Shown here one piece after another: positions 25,466 to 34,412 of a stretch of 42,363 bases of DNA (its first letter is position 1; each line of letters starts with the position of its first letter). The DNA is from Desulfuromonas sp. TF (GTDB lineage Bacteria; Desulfobacterota; Desulfuromonadia; Desulfuromonadales; ATBO01). The stretch spans positions 174,582 to 216,944 of the forward strand of contig NZ_KI421415.1 in NCBI RefSeq assembly GCF_000472285.1. Reading direction: 5' to 3'. The notes beneath the pieces are model-generated. The model was not told the DNA's origin. It ran no database searches and saw nothing but the letters and a program-made list of their open reading frames with translations. The position numbers and the translations under genes are program-made.

Positions 25466-25781
25466 TGACCGGGACAATGACCGGGTCGGGAAGGGGTCAA
25501 TTTTCGCCGCGCCTTTCAGGTTTGCCCTTCTCGACCCCTGGCGTCCCCCGCATGGCCTCCTGAGTGCACCACACGACCCCCTGATGCTTTTCGCCCAAAA
25601 ACCCCTCAGACCATAAATTTAGAACGTTTTCAGGCCAACTGTTCAGGCTCATCTCATGTTAGAAACACGAGGTGCGCTTCAGACTCATTTCATTTTGGAA
25701 GAGGCTCGACCTTGTCTTTCCCGAGGAATCATGCCATGATGTCGCGTTGAACCCAACGGCCTTTTCGGGGAGTGTTGCTCT
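25466..25781. other. 316-base intergenic region before glpX
   Basis: No credible gene was found. Near its start AGGGGTC (25492-25498) pairs with GACCCCT (25533-25539) around a 34-base loop, which may help end the upstream transcript. The glpX promoter lies at 25712-25740. The middle part (about 25545-25700) shows nothing recognisable. Confidence 0.6.
25712..25740 (+). promoter_or_regulatory. Candidate sigma-70 promoter of glpX
   Basis: TTGTCT (25712-25717), 17 bases, CATGAT (25735-25740). It would leave a leader of about 35 bases before the GTG at 25782. Confidence 0.5.
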
Positions 25782-26735
25782 GTGGATCGTAATCTGGCAA
25801 TGGAACTGGCAAGAGTCACCGAGGCTGCGGCCTTGGCCAGCGGACGCTGGGTCGGCAAGGGCGACAAGATGGCTGCCGACGAGGCCGCCACCAATGCGAT
25901 GCGCCGGACTCTGGATTCCATGGATATCGATGGCACCGTGGTTATAGGCGAAGGGGAGATGGATGAAGCTCCCATGCTCTATATCGGTGAAAAAGTCGGC
26001 ACCGGCTCCGCTGCCGAAGTGGATATCGCCGTAGATCCCCTGGAGGGAACGAATATCTGCGCCAAGGGAATGAACGGGAGCATTGCCACGATTGCCATGG
26101 CACCCCGCGGCGGATTTCTCCACGCCCCCGACATGTACATGGAAAAGATCGCCGTCGGTCCTTCGGCCCGTGGCGCCATCGACATCAATGCTTCGCCTGC
26201 GGAGAATCTCAAGCGGGTTGCCGAGGCCAAGAGATGTTATATCGAGGACCTTACAGTCGTCATCCTCGACCGTCCCCGCCACGACAAGATCGTCCAGGAA
26301 ATCCGCAAGGCCGGCGCGCGCATCCATCTCATTCCCGACGGGGACGTGGCCCCGGCCATTGCTGCAGCTGTCGAGGGAAGCGGCGTCGACCTGCTCATGG
26401 GCATCGGCGGAGCCCCCGAGGGAGTGCTCGCGGCTGCGGCCCTCAAATGCATGGGAGGGGACATGCAGGGGCGTCTGGTCTTCATGACCATGGAGGAGCG
26501 CGACCGGGCAAAGGGAATGGGAATTGACGATTTCGAAAAAGTTTACACCACCGAGGAAATGGCCAAGGGGGATGTCTTCTTTGCCGCCACCGGGGTCACC
26601 AACGGCGAGCTTCTGCGCGGCGTCCGCTATTTTTCCGGAGGAGCCGAAACCCACTCTATCGTCATGCGTTCGAAGAGCCGGACTGTGCGCTTTATCACGT
26701 CTCAGCATTTTTTCGATTACAAGCCGGTCTACTGA
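25782..26735 (+). CDS. glpX: Class II fructose-1,6-bisphosphatase
   Basis: This is a 317-residue metal-dependent phosphatase of the lithium-sensitive superfamily that makes fructose 6-phosphate in gluconeogenesis. Landmarks are the metal-binding GEGEMDEAPML, DPLEGTN, and GIGGAPEGVLAAAAL. The length is normal for GlpX. GTG at 25782 is chosen because GGGGAG lies nine bases upstream and the protein N-terminus DRNLAMELARVTEAAAL matches the family. It is transcribed from its own promoter and followed by an unrelated gene with another promoter. Confidence 0.95.
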   Translation: MDRNLAMELARVTEAAALASGRWVGKGDKMAADEAATNAMRRTLDSMDIDGTVVIGEGEMDEAPMLYIGEKVGTGSAAEVDIAVDPLEGTNICAKGMNGSIATIAMAPRGGFLHAPDMYMEKIAVGPSARGAIDINASPAENLKRVAEAKRCYIEDLTVVILDRPRHDKIVQEIRKAGARIHLIPDGDVAPAIAAAVEGSGVDLLMGIGGAPEGVLAAAALKCMGGDMQGRLVFMTMEERDRAKGMGIDDFEKVYTTEEMAKGDVFFAATGVTNGELLRGVRYFSGGAETHSIVMRSKSRTVRFITSQHFFDYKPVY

Positions 26736-26795
26736 CCGACCATAGGGCAGCGGCGCCTCCATCCAATCGTGTCGCGGGAGGAGACGATTTATCCC

Positions 26796-26824
26796 TTGTC
26801 AATCCGCTGACGAATTGCTAGAAT
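26796..26824 (+). promoter_or_regulatory. Sigma-70 promoter of the kinase-BON fusion gene
   Basis: TTGTCA (26796-26801), 17 bases, TAGAAT (26819-26824). Five of six bases match consensus in each box with ideal spacing. Confidence 0.7.
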
Positions 26825-26873
26825 CCACCCTGTTTTTAACGACATATATCCAATCATCCTATAGGGGAGAGAC

Positions 26874-27701
26874 ATGGCGATTATAACCATCTCACGGGAA
26901 ATGGGCAGCGGGGGCATTCCTATCTCTCACAAGGCGGCTGAAAAACTGGGGTACACCCTGCTGGACGGGGAGACACTCAAAAAAGCCGCTCCGGCATACG
27001 GCCTGACTCCCGAAGCCCTTGAGAAGGCTGACGAGAAACCGCCCGCCTTCGTAGAGAGCCTGGATGAACAGATGGAAGTCGATCTTCACCAGATCGAACT
27101 GATCGTTCTGGAATACGCCCTCAAGGGCAATGTCATCATCTACGGCCGGGGGGGCCAGGATCTTCTGAAGGACATCGGCAGCGTCTTTCGGGTCCGGATC
27201 ATAGCGCCTTTTGAAGAGCGGGTGGAACGCTGGGCCGAACGCGAATGGCTCGACCCCGACCTGGCCCGGATACTCGTCCGCAAGAGCGACCAGCAGCGTG
27301 CAGGCTTCATCAAGTATTATTTCGACCGCGACTGGGAGGATCCTCTACACTACGATCTCGTCATCAATACATCTCGTCTGTCCGAGGAAATGGCGGTCAG
27401 CCTGATCTGCAATGGGGTGCGGGACCAGAATCTCATGGAGCAGAAGGGGACGTCAAAAAAGATCCTTTCAGACCTGATCCTGCGCAAGAAGGCCGAGATT
27501 GCGATCTTCTCATCTTCGGCAGTCGAAGGGCACCATCTCAACATAGAGACGAAGAACGGCATCATCACTCTCTCGGGGCATGTCCATGGCGAAGAAGACC
27601 GTCGCACTGTGCTTGCTGCGGTCCGCGCCGTTGAAGGCGCACGGGACCTTGTGGATAAGCTCAAAGTGATTGAATACCGCACGTACCCTAAGGAACACTG
27701 A
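26874..27701 (+). CDS. Cytidylate kinase-like domain fused to a BON domain
   Basis: This is a 275-residue cytoplasmic protein without signal peptide. Residues 1 to about 190 match the cytidylate-kinase-like P-loop family: ITISREMGSGG with a modified P-loop, a catalytic-lid region with GRGGQDLL, and R-rich FEERVERWAEREW. Residues about 205-270 form a BON domain (LNIETKNGIITLSGHV, AVRAVEGARDLVDKLKVIEY; landmarks only), normally found in periplasmic or membrane-associated proteins such as OsmY. The combination is unusual. GGGGAGAG precedes the ATG. It has its own promoter and a hairpin terminator. A role as a nucleotide or small-molecule kinase with a ligand-sensing tail is inference. Confidence 0.85.
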   Translation: MAIITISREMGSGGIPISHKAAEKLGYTLLDGETLKKAAPAYGLTPEALEKADEKPPAFVESLDEQMEVDLHQIELIVLEYALKGNVIIYGRGGQDLLKDIGSVFRVRIIAPFEERVERWAEREWLDPDLARILVRKSDQQRAGFIKYYFDRDWEDPLHYDLVINTSRLSEEMAVSLICNGVRDQNLMEQKGTSKKILSDLILRKKAEIAIFSSSAVEGHHLNIETKNGIITLSGHVHGEEDRRTVLAAVRAVEGARDLVDKLKVIEYRTYPKEH

Positions 27702-27728
27702 GGTTCCCCTCAGCATTGCGTGGGGACG

Positions 27729-27760
27729 GAAAGCCGGCCGGCAGGTCGGCTTTCTGCGTT
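27729..27760 (+). terminator. Terminator after the kinase-BON gene
   Basis: GAAAGCCG (27729-27736) pairs with CGGCTTTC (27747-27754), with three more pairs inside (stem about 11). The following tract is only moderately T-rich. Confidence 0.6.
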
Positions 27761-27780
27761 TCTGAGGTGAAAAATGCCCC

Positions 27781-27810
27781 TTGTCCGGGAGAAGCCCTTC
27801 ATGCTACCAT
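27781..27810 (+). promoter_or_regulatory. Candidate sigma-70 promoter of yebC-ruvCAB
   Basis: TTGTCC (27781-27786), 18 bases, TACCAT (27805-27810), about 45 bases upstream of the yebC ATG. Confidence 0.5.
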
Positions 27811-27861
27811 AACTCGCTTTCCGGGCAAGCCGGCAGATCAGACCAAGGAGTAATTCGGAAC

Positions 27862-28608
27862 ATGGCTGGACACAGCAAGTGGGCAAACATCAAACATCGC
27901 AAAGGCGCCCAGGACGCCAGGCGCGGCAAGATATTCACCAAACTCATCAAGGAAATCACGATTGCGGCCAAGATCGGCGGCGGTGATCCTCTGGCCAATC
28001 CCCGGTTGCGACAGGCGATCGATAAAGCCAAGGGTGAGAACATGCCCAAGGACACTATCGAGCGGGCCGTGAAAAAGGGGACCGGGGATCTCGATGGAGT
28101 TAATTACGAAGAGGGGATTTTCGAAGGATACGGCCCGGGCGGCGTGGCGGTCATCGTCGAATTCATGACCGACAACCGCACCCGTACCGTCGCCGATGTC
28201 CGCCATATCTTCACCAAGCACAACGGCAGCCTCGGGGTAAGCGGCTCCGTCTCCTTCCTTTTCGACCGGAAGGGACTCATCTCCTTCGGGCCAGACCAGG
28301 ATTTCGACACCATCTTCGAAGCGGCCCTGGAATCAGGAGCGGAAGACGTCAAGGACGAAGGGGATGCCTTCGAGGTGATCACCGATCCTTCTTCATTCAT
28401 CGAAGTCAGGGATTCTATTGCCGCCAAGGGCCTTCAGTGGGACACGGCCGAAGTCACGATGATCCCCCAGACCATGGTGAACCTGGAGGGAAAACAGGCG
28501 GAACAGATGCTTAAGATGATGGACAAACTCGAGGATAACGACGACGTCCAGAACGTCTATGCCAATTTCGACATCTCTGATGAAGAGATAGGCAACATCA
28601 TGGGTTAA
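27862..28608 (+). CDS. yebC: YebC/PmpR-family protein
   Basis: This is a 248-residue protein of the YebC/TACO1 family; the opening [19 protein letters not shown] is diagnostic, as is [19 protein letters not shown]. Family members are reported as transcription regulators or as factors that help ribosomes through proline stretches. AAGGAG lies 11 bases before the ATG at 27862. It is the first gene of the yebC-ruvC-ruvA-ruvB group, a common bacterial arrangement. Confidence 0.96.
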   Translation: MAGHSKWANIKHRKGAQDARRGKIFTKLIKEITIAAKIGGGDPLANPRLRQAIDKAKGENMPKDTIERAVKKGTGDLDGVNYEEGIFEGYGPGGVAVIVEFMTDNRTRTVADVRHIFTKHNGSLGVSGSVSFLFDRKGLISFGPDQDFDTIFEAALESGAEDVKDEGDAFEVITDPSSFIEVRDSIAAKGLQWDTAEVTMIPQTMVNLEGKQAEQMLKMMDKLEDNDDVQNVYANFDISDEEIGNIMG

Positions 28609-28614
28609 ACCCAC

Positions 28615-28685
28615 GTTCGACGTTCAAAGTTCGATGTGCGGTGTTCACGGGTTGAATGCTTTGAACGTTGAACTCGAACACCGAA
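28615..28685. repeat. Nested inverted repeat between yebC and ruvC
   Basis: GTTCGACGTTCAAAG (28615-28629) is complementary at 14 of 15 positions to 28659-28673. A second pair, around GTGCGGTGTTC (28637-28647) and GAACACCGAAC (28675-28685), overlaps it. The segment is built from short GTTCGA/TTGAAC-like words and can fold in two alternative ways. It fills the yebC-ruvC gap. Confidence 0.65.
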
Positions 28686-28701
28686 CCTTGAGCCGGCATT
28701 T

Positions 28702-29202
28702 ATGAGAATTTTAGGGATCGACCCCGGTAGCCGGATCACGGGCTATGGCATCGTGGAGAAAAAGGGCAACCGGCTGCTGCACATAGACAACGGCGCCATT
28801 CACACCCGTTCCGGCGACGCCCTGTCGCTGCGGCTCAAGACCATTCACGACGCCCTTGGCAGGATCATCGCCCAATATTCTCCCGAAGCGGTGGCGGTGG
28901 AAGAGATCTTCCTTTCGCGAAACGTTCTTTCGGCCCTCAAACTGGGACACGCCCGTGGAGCTGCACTGCTGGCCGGGGCAAATCACCATCTGCCGGTCTT
29001 CGAATATTCGGCCCTGCAGGTGAAAAGCGCCGTGGTCGGTTACGGAAGGGCCGGTAAAGATCAGGTCCAACAGATGGTCAAGTCCCTTCTCGGCCTTCCG
29101 GAAATCGCCCAGGAGGATGCCTCAGACGCACTGGCTGTCGCCATCTGCCATGCCCATAGTCACAACCTGAACAGTCGGCTCCAGGCCCTGGCGGCCAAAT
29201 AG
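28702..29202 (+). CDS. ruvC: Holliday junction endodeoxyribonuclease RuvC
   Basis: This is a 166-residue RNase H-fold resolvase that nicks Holliday junctions symmetrically. [16 protein letters not shown] carries the first catalytic Asp (D7); VAVEEIF carries the Glu near 67; and [15 protein letters not shown] supplies the C-terminal acidic pair. All four acidic residues are present. The length is standard. The ribosome site is weak and the leader is a repeat-rich segment. It works with RuvA and RuvB encoded just downstream. Confidence 0.96.
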   Translation: MRILGIDPGSRITGYGIVEKKGNRLLHIDNGAIHTRSGDALSLRLKTIHDALGRIIAQYSPEAVAVEEIFLSRNVLSALKLGHARGAALLAGANHHLPVFEYSALQVKSAVVGYGRAGKDQVQQMVKSLLGLPEIAQEDASDALAVAICHAHSHNLNSRLQALAAK

Positions 29203-29246
29203 CCGCTGAAAAATCCAGCCGTTCCCCCTTTCCTGCACGGATTGCC

Positions 29247-29843
29247 ATGATCGCTATGCTGACCGGGAAAATCGCGTACAGATCGATTGATCATCTGATC
29301 GTCGATGTAGGAGGGGTCGGCTACCGCCTGATGATTCCCCTCTCCACTTTTTACGCCCTGCCGGAAGAAGGCGAAATCCGCCTTCATGTCCATACCCACG
29401 TAAAAGAAGACGCGATCCATCTCTACGGTTTCCTGACTCCGCCGGAGAAGGAGATGTTCGCCCTGCTCCTCTCCGTCTCCGGAGTGGGGCCCCGGCTGGC
29501 CCTCAATATCCTGTCCAATATCCCTTCGGCCGAACTTAAAGCCGCCCTCTGGGAGGGAAACAGCAAACGGCTCTCAGCCATTCCGGGGATCGGCAAAAAA
29601 ACCGCCGAACGACTGGTGCTGGAACTCAGGGAAAAGGTTCAGCGGCTCGGTCCTCTCTCTCTTCCCGCCCGGCCGGAAACCGGCCAGCCCCCAGCCAACT
29701 CTCTCGACGATACCCTCTCGGCCCTGGTCAACCTCGGATACAAGGAAAGCCTGGCAAAAAAGGTGCTGGAATCGATGGAAATTTCAAAGGAAACGTCCTT
29801 GGAGGAGATCCTCAAGGGAGCCCTGAAAGTCCTCGTTCGCTAA
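29247..29843 (+). CDS. ruvA: Holliday junction branch-migration protein RuvA
   Basis: This is a 198-residue protein that binds four-way junctions as a tetramer and recruits RuvB. The N-terminal OB-fold starts MIAMLTGKIAY. Two helix-hairpin-helix motifs are visible (LSVSGVGPRLALNIL and LSAIPGIGKKTAERLV). The C-terminal RuvB-binding helices follow a proline-rich linker (DTLSALVNLGYKE). The start could also be the ATG three codons in, but homologues begin MIA. It lies 44 bases after ruvC. Confidence 0.96.
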   Translation: MIAMLTGKIAYRSIDHLIVDVGGVGYRLMIPLSTFYALPEEGEIRLHVHTHVKEDAIHLYGFLTPPEKEMFALLLSVSGVGPRLALNILSNIPSAELKAALWEGNSKRLSAIPGIGKKTAERLVLELREKVQRLGPLSLPARPETGQPPANSLDDTLSALVNLGYKESLAKKVLESMEISKETSLEEILKGALKVLVR

Positions 29844-29881
29844 ATGGTCCTTGAACCTTGAACCCTGGAACTAGTCTTCAT

Positions 29882-30919
29882 ATGACTGACCGCATAATAA
29901 CCGCCGACCAGGTTGACGGCGACGACAATTTTGAAACGAGCCTCAGACCGCGGACCCTCAAGGAATACATCGGCCAGGGCAAAGCCAAGGAGAACCTGCA
30001 GATCTTCATCGAGGCCGCCCGGGGCCGTGGGGAGGCTCTGGACCATGTGCTGTTCTACGGCCCTCCGGGACTTGGGAAGACCACCCTTGCCAACATCGTC
30101 GCCAATGAGATGGGCGTCAATATCAAGAGCACCTCCGGCCCGGTCATCGAAAAACCCGGCGACCTGGCAGCAATTCTCACCAACCTGGAGGGCGGCGACG
30201 TTCTATTTATCGATGAAATCCATCGCCTCTCACCTGTTGTCGAGGAGATCCTCTACCCTGCCATGGAGGATTACCAGCTCGACATCATCATCGGTCAGGG
30301 ACCCTCGGCGCGCACCATCAAACTCGACCTTCCCCGCTTCACGCTCGTCGGAGCGACCACCCGGGCCGGACTCCTGTCTTCGCCCCTGCGGGATCGTTTC
30401 GGTGTGATCTCCCGACTTGAATTCTATACGGCGGAGGAGTTGGCCACCATCGTTGCGCGCAGCGCCGAAATTCTCGATATCCCTTCAGAAGAGGACGGGA
30501 CCACGGAAATCGCCCGACGCAGCCGCGGCACCCCCCGAATCGCCAACCGCCTGCTGCGCCGGGTAAGAGACTTTGCCCAGGTGAAGGGGGACGGCATCAT
30601 CACCCGGGAACTTGCCGATCTCGCGCTGGGCAAGCTGGAAGTGGACCGAAGCGGCTTCGACCATATGGACCGCCTGCTCCTGATGACCATAATCGACAAG
30701 TTCTCCGGCGGCCCCGTGGGGCTGGAAACTTTAGCCGCGGCCATCGGAGAGGAGAAGGATACGATTGAGGATGTCATCGAGCCCTTCCTCATCCAGCAGG
30801 GCTTTCTCAACCGGACGCCGAGGGGGAGGACCGCCACTCCCCTGGCCTATGGGCATTTTCAACGCCGGCCGCCGACAAATGGAGTGATGCCCGACCTTTT
30901 TGCGCCGACAGACGGTTAA
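29882..30919 (+). CDS. ruvB: Holliday junction branch-migration ATPase RuvB
   Basis: This is a 345-residue AAA+ motor. Walker A is GPPGLGKTT, Walker B with the RuvB-specific follow-up is FIDEIHRL, sensor 1 lies in [18 protein letters not shown] and the arginine finger region follows. A C-terminal winged helix contains FLNRTPRGR. The ATG at 29882 has no strong ribosome site and sits 38 bases after ruvA in a gap containing tandem CCTTGAA words. A longer in-frame start at 29858 would add poorly conserved residues. It is the last gene of the ruvCAB set; a terminator lies 134 bases downstream. Confidence 0.96.
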   Translation: MTDRIITADQVDGDDNFETSLRPRTLKEYIGQGKAKENLQIFIEAARGRGEALDHVLFYGPPGLGKTTLANIVANEMGVNIKSTSGPVIEKPGDLAAILTNLEGGDVLFIDEIHRLSPVVEEILYPAMEDYQLDIIIGQGPSARTIKLDLPRFTLVGATTRAGLLSSPLRDRFGVISRLEFYTAEELATIVARSAEILDIPSEEDGTTEIARRSRGTPRIANRLLRRVRDFAQVKGDGIITRELADLALGKLEVDRSGFDHMDRLLLMTIIDKFSGGPVGLETLAAAIGEEKDTIEDVIEPFLIQQGFLNRTPRGRTATPLAYGHFQRRPPTNGVMPDLFAPTDG

Positions 30920-31007
30920 TATTCCTGCGAAGGGCCGCTGCCTACGGATTTTACCGCTTTTCTATCAAAAAAACTTTTGCCCGGGTCTTTATCTGTGTTA
31001 ACGTTTT

Positions 31008-31056
31008 GCCCAAGGGGGAAAGGAAGCTCTAGCCCTGCTGAATTCGCCCCCTGGGC
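31008..31056 (+). promoter_or_regulatory. Candidate attenuator leader: hairpin that competes with a terminator
   Basis: GCCCA-A-GGGGG (31008-31018) pairs with CCCCC-TGGGC (31047-31056), ten pairs with one bulged A. The right arm shares GGGC (31053-31056) with the terminator stem that follows, so only one structure can form. This is the arrangement of transcription attenuators and some riboswitches. No known riboswitch consensus was matched. Confidence 0.4.
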
Positions 31057-31078
31057 CGTCGTGGTGACGGCCCTTTTA
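31053..31078 (+). terminator. Strong intrinsic terminator between ruvB and the 783-residue gene
   Basis: GGGCCGTC (31053-31060) and GACGGCCC (31066-31073) form a perfect 8-bp GC-rich stem with a 5-base loop, followed by TTTTAT. It may end the ruvCAB transcript or act as an attenuator, since the next gene starts only 45 bases further on and no good promoter lies between. Confidence 0.85.
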
Positions 31079-31122
31079 TCTTGTCGATCTGCGGCGTCTC
31101 CGTCAGCGTCTGGCTTTTCTTA

Positions 31123-33474
31123 ATGAGTATGGATCAGCAGACCCTCCAGCTTTTCAGTCGTCAACTTGCCCATTGGGCTGAGAACGCCATCTCTCAGGGA
31201 CGTTTCCCCTTCCGCAAAGTGGAAACCTTTCCGTCGCTGCTCACGGAAAAGGGCGAAATGCACCCTCCCCTGGTATTCTGGATCAACCGTGCCAGCTGCA
31301 TGGCCGCCGGAATTCTCATCCTGCCTCCACAGGATGCCGAAGAGGGGGTGGCCATGGGTCGGGAGTGCGCCCGATCTCTCGGACTTCGACATTTCGTAAC
31401 CTGGGCGCCGCATGAAATCGTCTTCTGGGAAGAGCGCGGAGAGACGCTCGCGCGAAGTAAGACCCTGCCGTTGTCCGGTACCGAAAATGCCGCTGCCGGA
31501 TTCCGCCGGGCCCTGTTGTCTCTAATGAATGAGTTGAAAGTCCTCTCTGTTCTGGGCGCCGTTCCGCCCGGCCGGCTATCGCCTTATTATCTCGCCAATC
31601 TCTGCCGCGGCACGCTGCTATCCGTCCTCCCGGGCCTGGCCGAAGACTGTCGCGCGGCCCGCGGGGAAAACCGTCTTGAGCGGGGGCAGACGCCGGAAAT
31701 TCTGGCTCTGCAAAAGGGAATGATGACCCTGTTGCGCCTCGTCGGCCTGACAGCCCACGACCTTCTGCTGCCGACCGTTCAGCCTGAAGGGCTTGAACGG
31801 GCCATGCGCTTCGCTCTTGACAACCTCCCGCCTGGCCCCCGAAGAGCGCTATTGATGCCGGAGGAAGAGTGGCCACTTCCTGCTGAAGAGGCAGTGGCGT
31901 TCCATCATCTCTTCCGGAGGCTAGTTCAGTTGGGGCCTGGGGAGGACCTGACGCGGTATCCCCGTTTTCTCGAAATTTTACTGGACCACGAAACGGAGGC
32001 GCTGGGGGGCTTCCCCCTCCCAGTTCATCCCACTTTGGCGGAAGGATCTGCAACCCTGCTCATCAATCCCGACCGTCTCCATCGGGTCGGCGGGGAGGTC
32101 CTTGAAACGGCGTCTATTCCCTTGCTGGCCTTTACCTCTCTGCTGAGGGACCTGCACGGTCTGCCCCCGGCAAGGATGCAGTCCGAGAGCGTTCTGACCC
32201 TCTCCCCCGAAATCCGGCCCGGGTCTGTCTCAGGGACCCTGAAGGATACCGACGTTCCTCAGGTTCGCGAGCATCAGGCGCTTGCCGCTCAGCTGCGCAG
32301 TTCCTGGCCAACTCGGCGATTCCCCCTCCCACCCCGCACCCCCCGATGGACCTGGGAATTTCTCCATCTGCTCGGCTTGGCCGAGGACGGCGCGATCATC
32401 GATCTGCACCTTCCGGACGCTTGGCTTACTGCTGATTTCGGCGCTCCGCTGATCGAACTGATCAAGGAACAGTTCACGCTGAACCGGCTGGAGGTGAATG
32501 CCGAAGCGCCCTTGAGGATTCGCCTCATCAAGAGCATGGACAAGGAAGCAACAGCGAGGCTGATCGGCCCCCAAGGGTCCAAAGAACTTTCCTGGCAGCG
32601 AATCTGTTCAGAACATCGAGCCTTTCTTCCCTTGGGCCTGCATCTTCCCGCCTCGCTTTTCTCCCTGCTGGAAGAGGGGTTTCTGCACCTTCCCTGCGCC
32701 TCTTCCTGGCCCGACGGCAACGAAAGAGAGCTGTACCTCTTCAGCCGCTCTCCACTCGGTCGCCTTCTCTGGGAGACGGTCAGCGGCTGTCGTCCACTGC
32801 CGCCGCGCGACCAGGTCCGGGAAGAAGCCGTGCTGCGGGGGCTACCGATCCCGACTGGGGAAATCCTGGAGAATCTTCGCCTTCTCCCGGGAACAGACGA
32901 CACAGGACTTCCCCGACAAACGGATTTCGATAAGGAACTGGCGCTCTGGCTGGAAACGGATTTCAAGAACCCTGAAGCCTCCAGATCGCCAGCACGGCGG
33001 CAGCCTTTGCGCCGGGCGCAGAAAATCCCCATCAGCGAAGAGCTGGCCGAAGAGATCGCCAGGAGCGTTTTTGTCGACGGGCTGCCCCGATTTCCGGAGC
33101 AGTACATGTACGGATATTACCGTCCGCGGCTCGTAGAATATAGCTTTTCAGGACCGTTGATCGCCGAAGAAGAATTTTTCGACCGTTTCACGCTTCGTGA
33201 CCGGAAGGGACGCCTTCTGGATGTGGAAGGAACGGAAACGGCGCAGGCACTGCTGCTGGCCTCCTGTGATGGCCGCACTACCGTGGCCTTGCCGGAGGAC
33301 CGGCACCTTACGGCAACTATCGTCGAGCGGTATCGCAGCGACCTTAAGGCTATGCATCGCAACCTGGTCCAGCAGGCTCATGTCCGCTTGACGGACCCTC
33401 AAGCCGCCGATTCCCTGGCATCCATGGTCTGGCGCTCTGCCTTACTGCCCCCCTGGAAGCTGGTGGACATTTAG
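31123..33474 (+). CDS. Large conserved-looking protein of unknown function (783 aa)
   Basis: I do not recognise this protein. It is soluble, with no signal peptide or transmembrane helix, leucine/arginine-rich, and free of obvious internal repeats. An N-terminal region (about 15-130: KGEMHPPLVFW, ILILPP, LRHFVTWAPHEIVFW) has the rhythm of a nuclease-like or type I restriction N-terminal domain but lacks its acidic and lysine residues. A later region (about 440-600: LPDAWLTADFGAPLIELIKE) faintly recalls the target-recognition side of adenine DNA methylases, but no NPPY or glycine-rich SAM motif is found. These resemblances are weak. The ATG at 31123 has no clear ribosome site; a TTG 14 codons earlier directly follows the terminator. 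Codon use and GC look like the neighbours. Confidence 0.8.
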   Translation: MSMDQQTLQLFSRQLAHWAENAISQGRFPFRKVETFPSLLTEKGEMHPPLVFWINRASCMAAGILILPPQDAEEGVAMGRECARSLGLRHFVTWAPHEIVFWEERGETLARSKTLPLSGTENAAAGFRRALLSLMNELKVLSVLGAVPPGRLSPYYLANLCRGTLLSVLPGLAEDCRAARGENRLERGQTPEILALQKGMMTLLRLVGLTAHDLLLPTVQPEGLERAMRFALDNLPPGPRRALLMPEEEWPLPAEEAVAFHHLFRRLVQLGPGEDLTRYPRFLEILLDHETEALGGFPLPVHPTLAEGSATLLINPDRLHRVGGEVLETASIPLLAFTSLLRDLHGLPPARMQSESVLTLSPEIRPGSVSGTLKDTDVPQVREHQALAAQLRSSWPTRRFPLPPRTPRWTWEFLHLLGLAEDGAIIDLHLPDAWLTADFGAPLIELIKEQFTLNRLEVNAEAPLRIRLIKSMDKEATARLIGPQGSKELSWQRICSEHRAFLPLGLHLPASLFSLLEEGFLHLPCASSWPDGNERELYLFSRSPLGRLLWETVSGCRPLPPRDQVREEAVLRGLPIPTGEILENLRLLPGTDDTGLPRQTDFDKELALWLETDFKNPEASRSPARRQPLRRAQKIPISEELAEEIARSVFVDGLPRFPEQYMYGYYRPRLVEYSFSGPLIAEEEFFDRFTLRDRKGRLLDVEGTETAQALLLASCDGRTTVALPEDRHLTATIVERYRSDLKAMHRNLVQQAHVRLTDPQAADSLASMVWRSALLPPWKLVDI

Positions 33475-33560
33475 GGAAAATCCCTTATAGTAGGTAATCT
33501 GAATTGAAGGTCCTCACTTTTACCCCTCGTTCAGGAGGGGATTTCCCAGAAGGGATGTCT

Positions 33561-34100
33561 ATGAACGTTCTTCTCCATATCTGTTGCGCCAACTGTGCCA
33601 TTTATCCGGTAAAAGTTCTTCGCGAGAGAAACTTCGGGGTGACTGGCCTCTTCTATAACCCGAATATTCATCCCTATCAGGAATTTCGTAAACGAATCGA
33701 GGCTGTTCGGGAATATGCCTCCCAAGTGGAGTTGGAAATCCTCTTTCGGGAGGAATACCTGATGGAGCAATTTCTCTCCCGGGTCGCTCAGGACTCCCGC
33801 AACCGATGCGACTACTGCTACCGGTCCCGTTTGGAAGAAACCGCCAGAACGGCATCGAAAAACGGATTCGAAGCATTTTCCACGACCCTGCTTTATTCCC
33901 GCTATCAGCAGCATGAACCGATTCGGGAGTTCGGAGAGGACCTGGCCCGGCAGTACGGAATCACCTTTCTCTATCGGGACTTCCGACAAGGCTGGCGCGA
34001 AGGGATCGACACCTCCAAGGCCATGGGACTCTATCGCCAGCAGTACTGCGGATGTATCTACTCGGAAATGGAACGCTATTGTCCCCAGAGCAGAAACTGA
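33561..34100 (+). CDS. queH: Epoxyqueuosine reductase QueH
   Basis: This is a 179-residue enzyme of the DUF208/QueH family, which reduces epoxyqueuosine in tRNA to queuosine using an Fe-S centre and a second metal. The cysteines are in place: HICCANC (C8, C9, C12), CDYCYRSR and the C-terminal QQYCGCIYS. YNPNIHPYQEF is another family landmark. The ATG at 33561 is spaced properly from AAGGG; an ATG six bases earlier abuts it and a longer extension to 33504 lacks conservation. It is followed closely by the DUF2905 gene. Confidence 0.93.
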   Translation: MNVLLHICCANCAIYPVKVLRERNFGVTGLFYNPNIHPYQEFRKRIEAVREYASQVELEILFREEYLMEQFLSRVAQDSRNRCDYCYRSRLEETARTASKNGFEAFSTTLLYSRYQQHEPIREFGEDLARQYGITFLYRDFRQGWREGIDTSKAMGLYRQQYCGCIYSEMERYCPQSRN

Positions 34101-34106
34101 AACTCC

Positions 34107-34316
34107 GTGCATCCGGGCAAGATTCTCATCATCCTCGGTCTGCTGCTGATCATAGCCGGGGTTCTGTTTCTCCACGGCGGTAAGATCCCATTTATCGGCC
34201 GTCTGCCCGGCGACATCCGCATCGAGCGGGGAAATTTCACCTTTTTCTTTCCCTTGGGCTCCTGCCTGCTTCTTTCGATTCTGCTCTCTCTTATCCTCTG
34301 GCTCTTCCGCCGCTGA
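34107..34316 (+). CDS. DUF2905 small membrane protein
   Basis: This is a 69-residue protein with two transmembrane helices (about 6-24 and 48-66) flanking the conserved loop KIPFIGRLPGDIRIERG. This is the DUF2905 family, function unknown. It starts with GTG six bases after the queH stop, so it is in the same transcript; the ribosome site is weak. In many genomes this small protein accompanies queuosine or ruv genes, which fits the surroundings. Confidence 0.88.
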   Translation: MHPGKILIILGLLLIIAGVLFLHGGKIPFIGRLPGDIRIERGNFTFFFPLGSCLLLSILLSLILWLFRR

Positions 34317-34337
34317 CCGCGAAAAACTCCTAGATTC

Positions 34338-34364
34338 TTGCAACCCACAGTGTCATTCTATAAT
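34338..34364 (+). promoter_or_regulatory. Possible promoter before the patatin-like gene
   Basis: A perfect TATAAT (34359-34364) lies 15 bases after TTGCAA (34338-34343). The spacer is short, so activity is uncertain. Confidence 0.35.
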
Positions 34365-34412
34365 AACGGGATTTTTCATCACAGCTCCAATCTCCTTTCC
34401 CCCTGGCCCGAA

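Noticed and set aside
25659-26762. Minus-strand 367-codon frame over glpX
   Set aside because: Antisense shadow; GlpX motifs lie on the plus strand and the frame crosses the glpX promoter.
30950-31080. preQ1 riboswitch ahead of the queH region
   Set aside because: The short C-rich loop and A-rich tail of preQ1 classes are missing, and queH lies 2.4 kb downstream.
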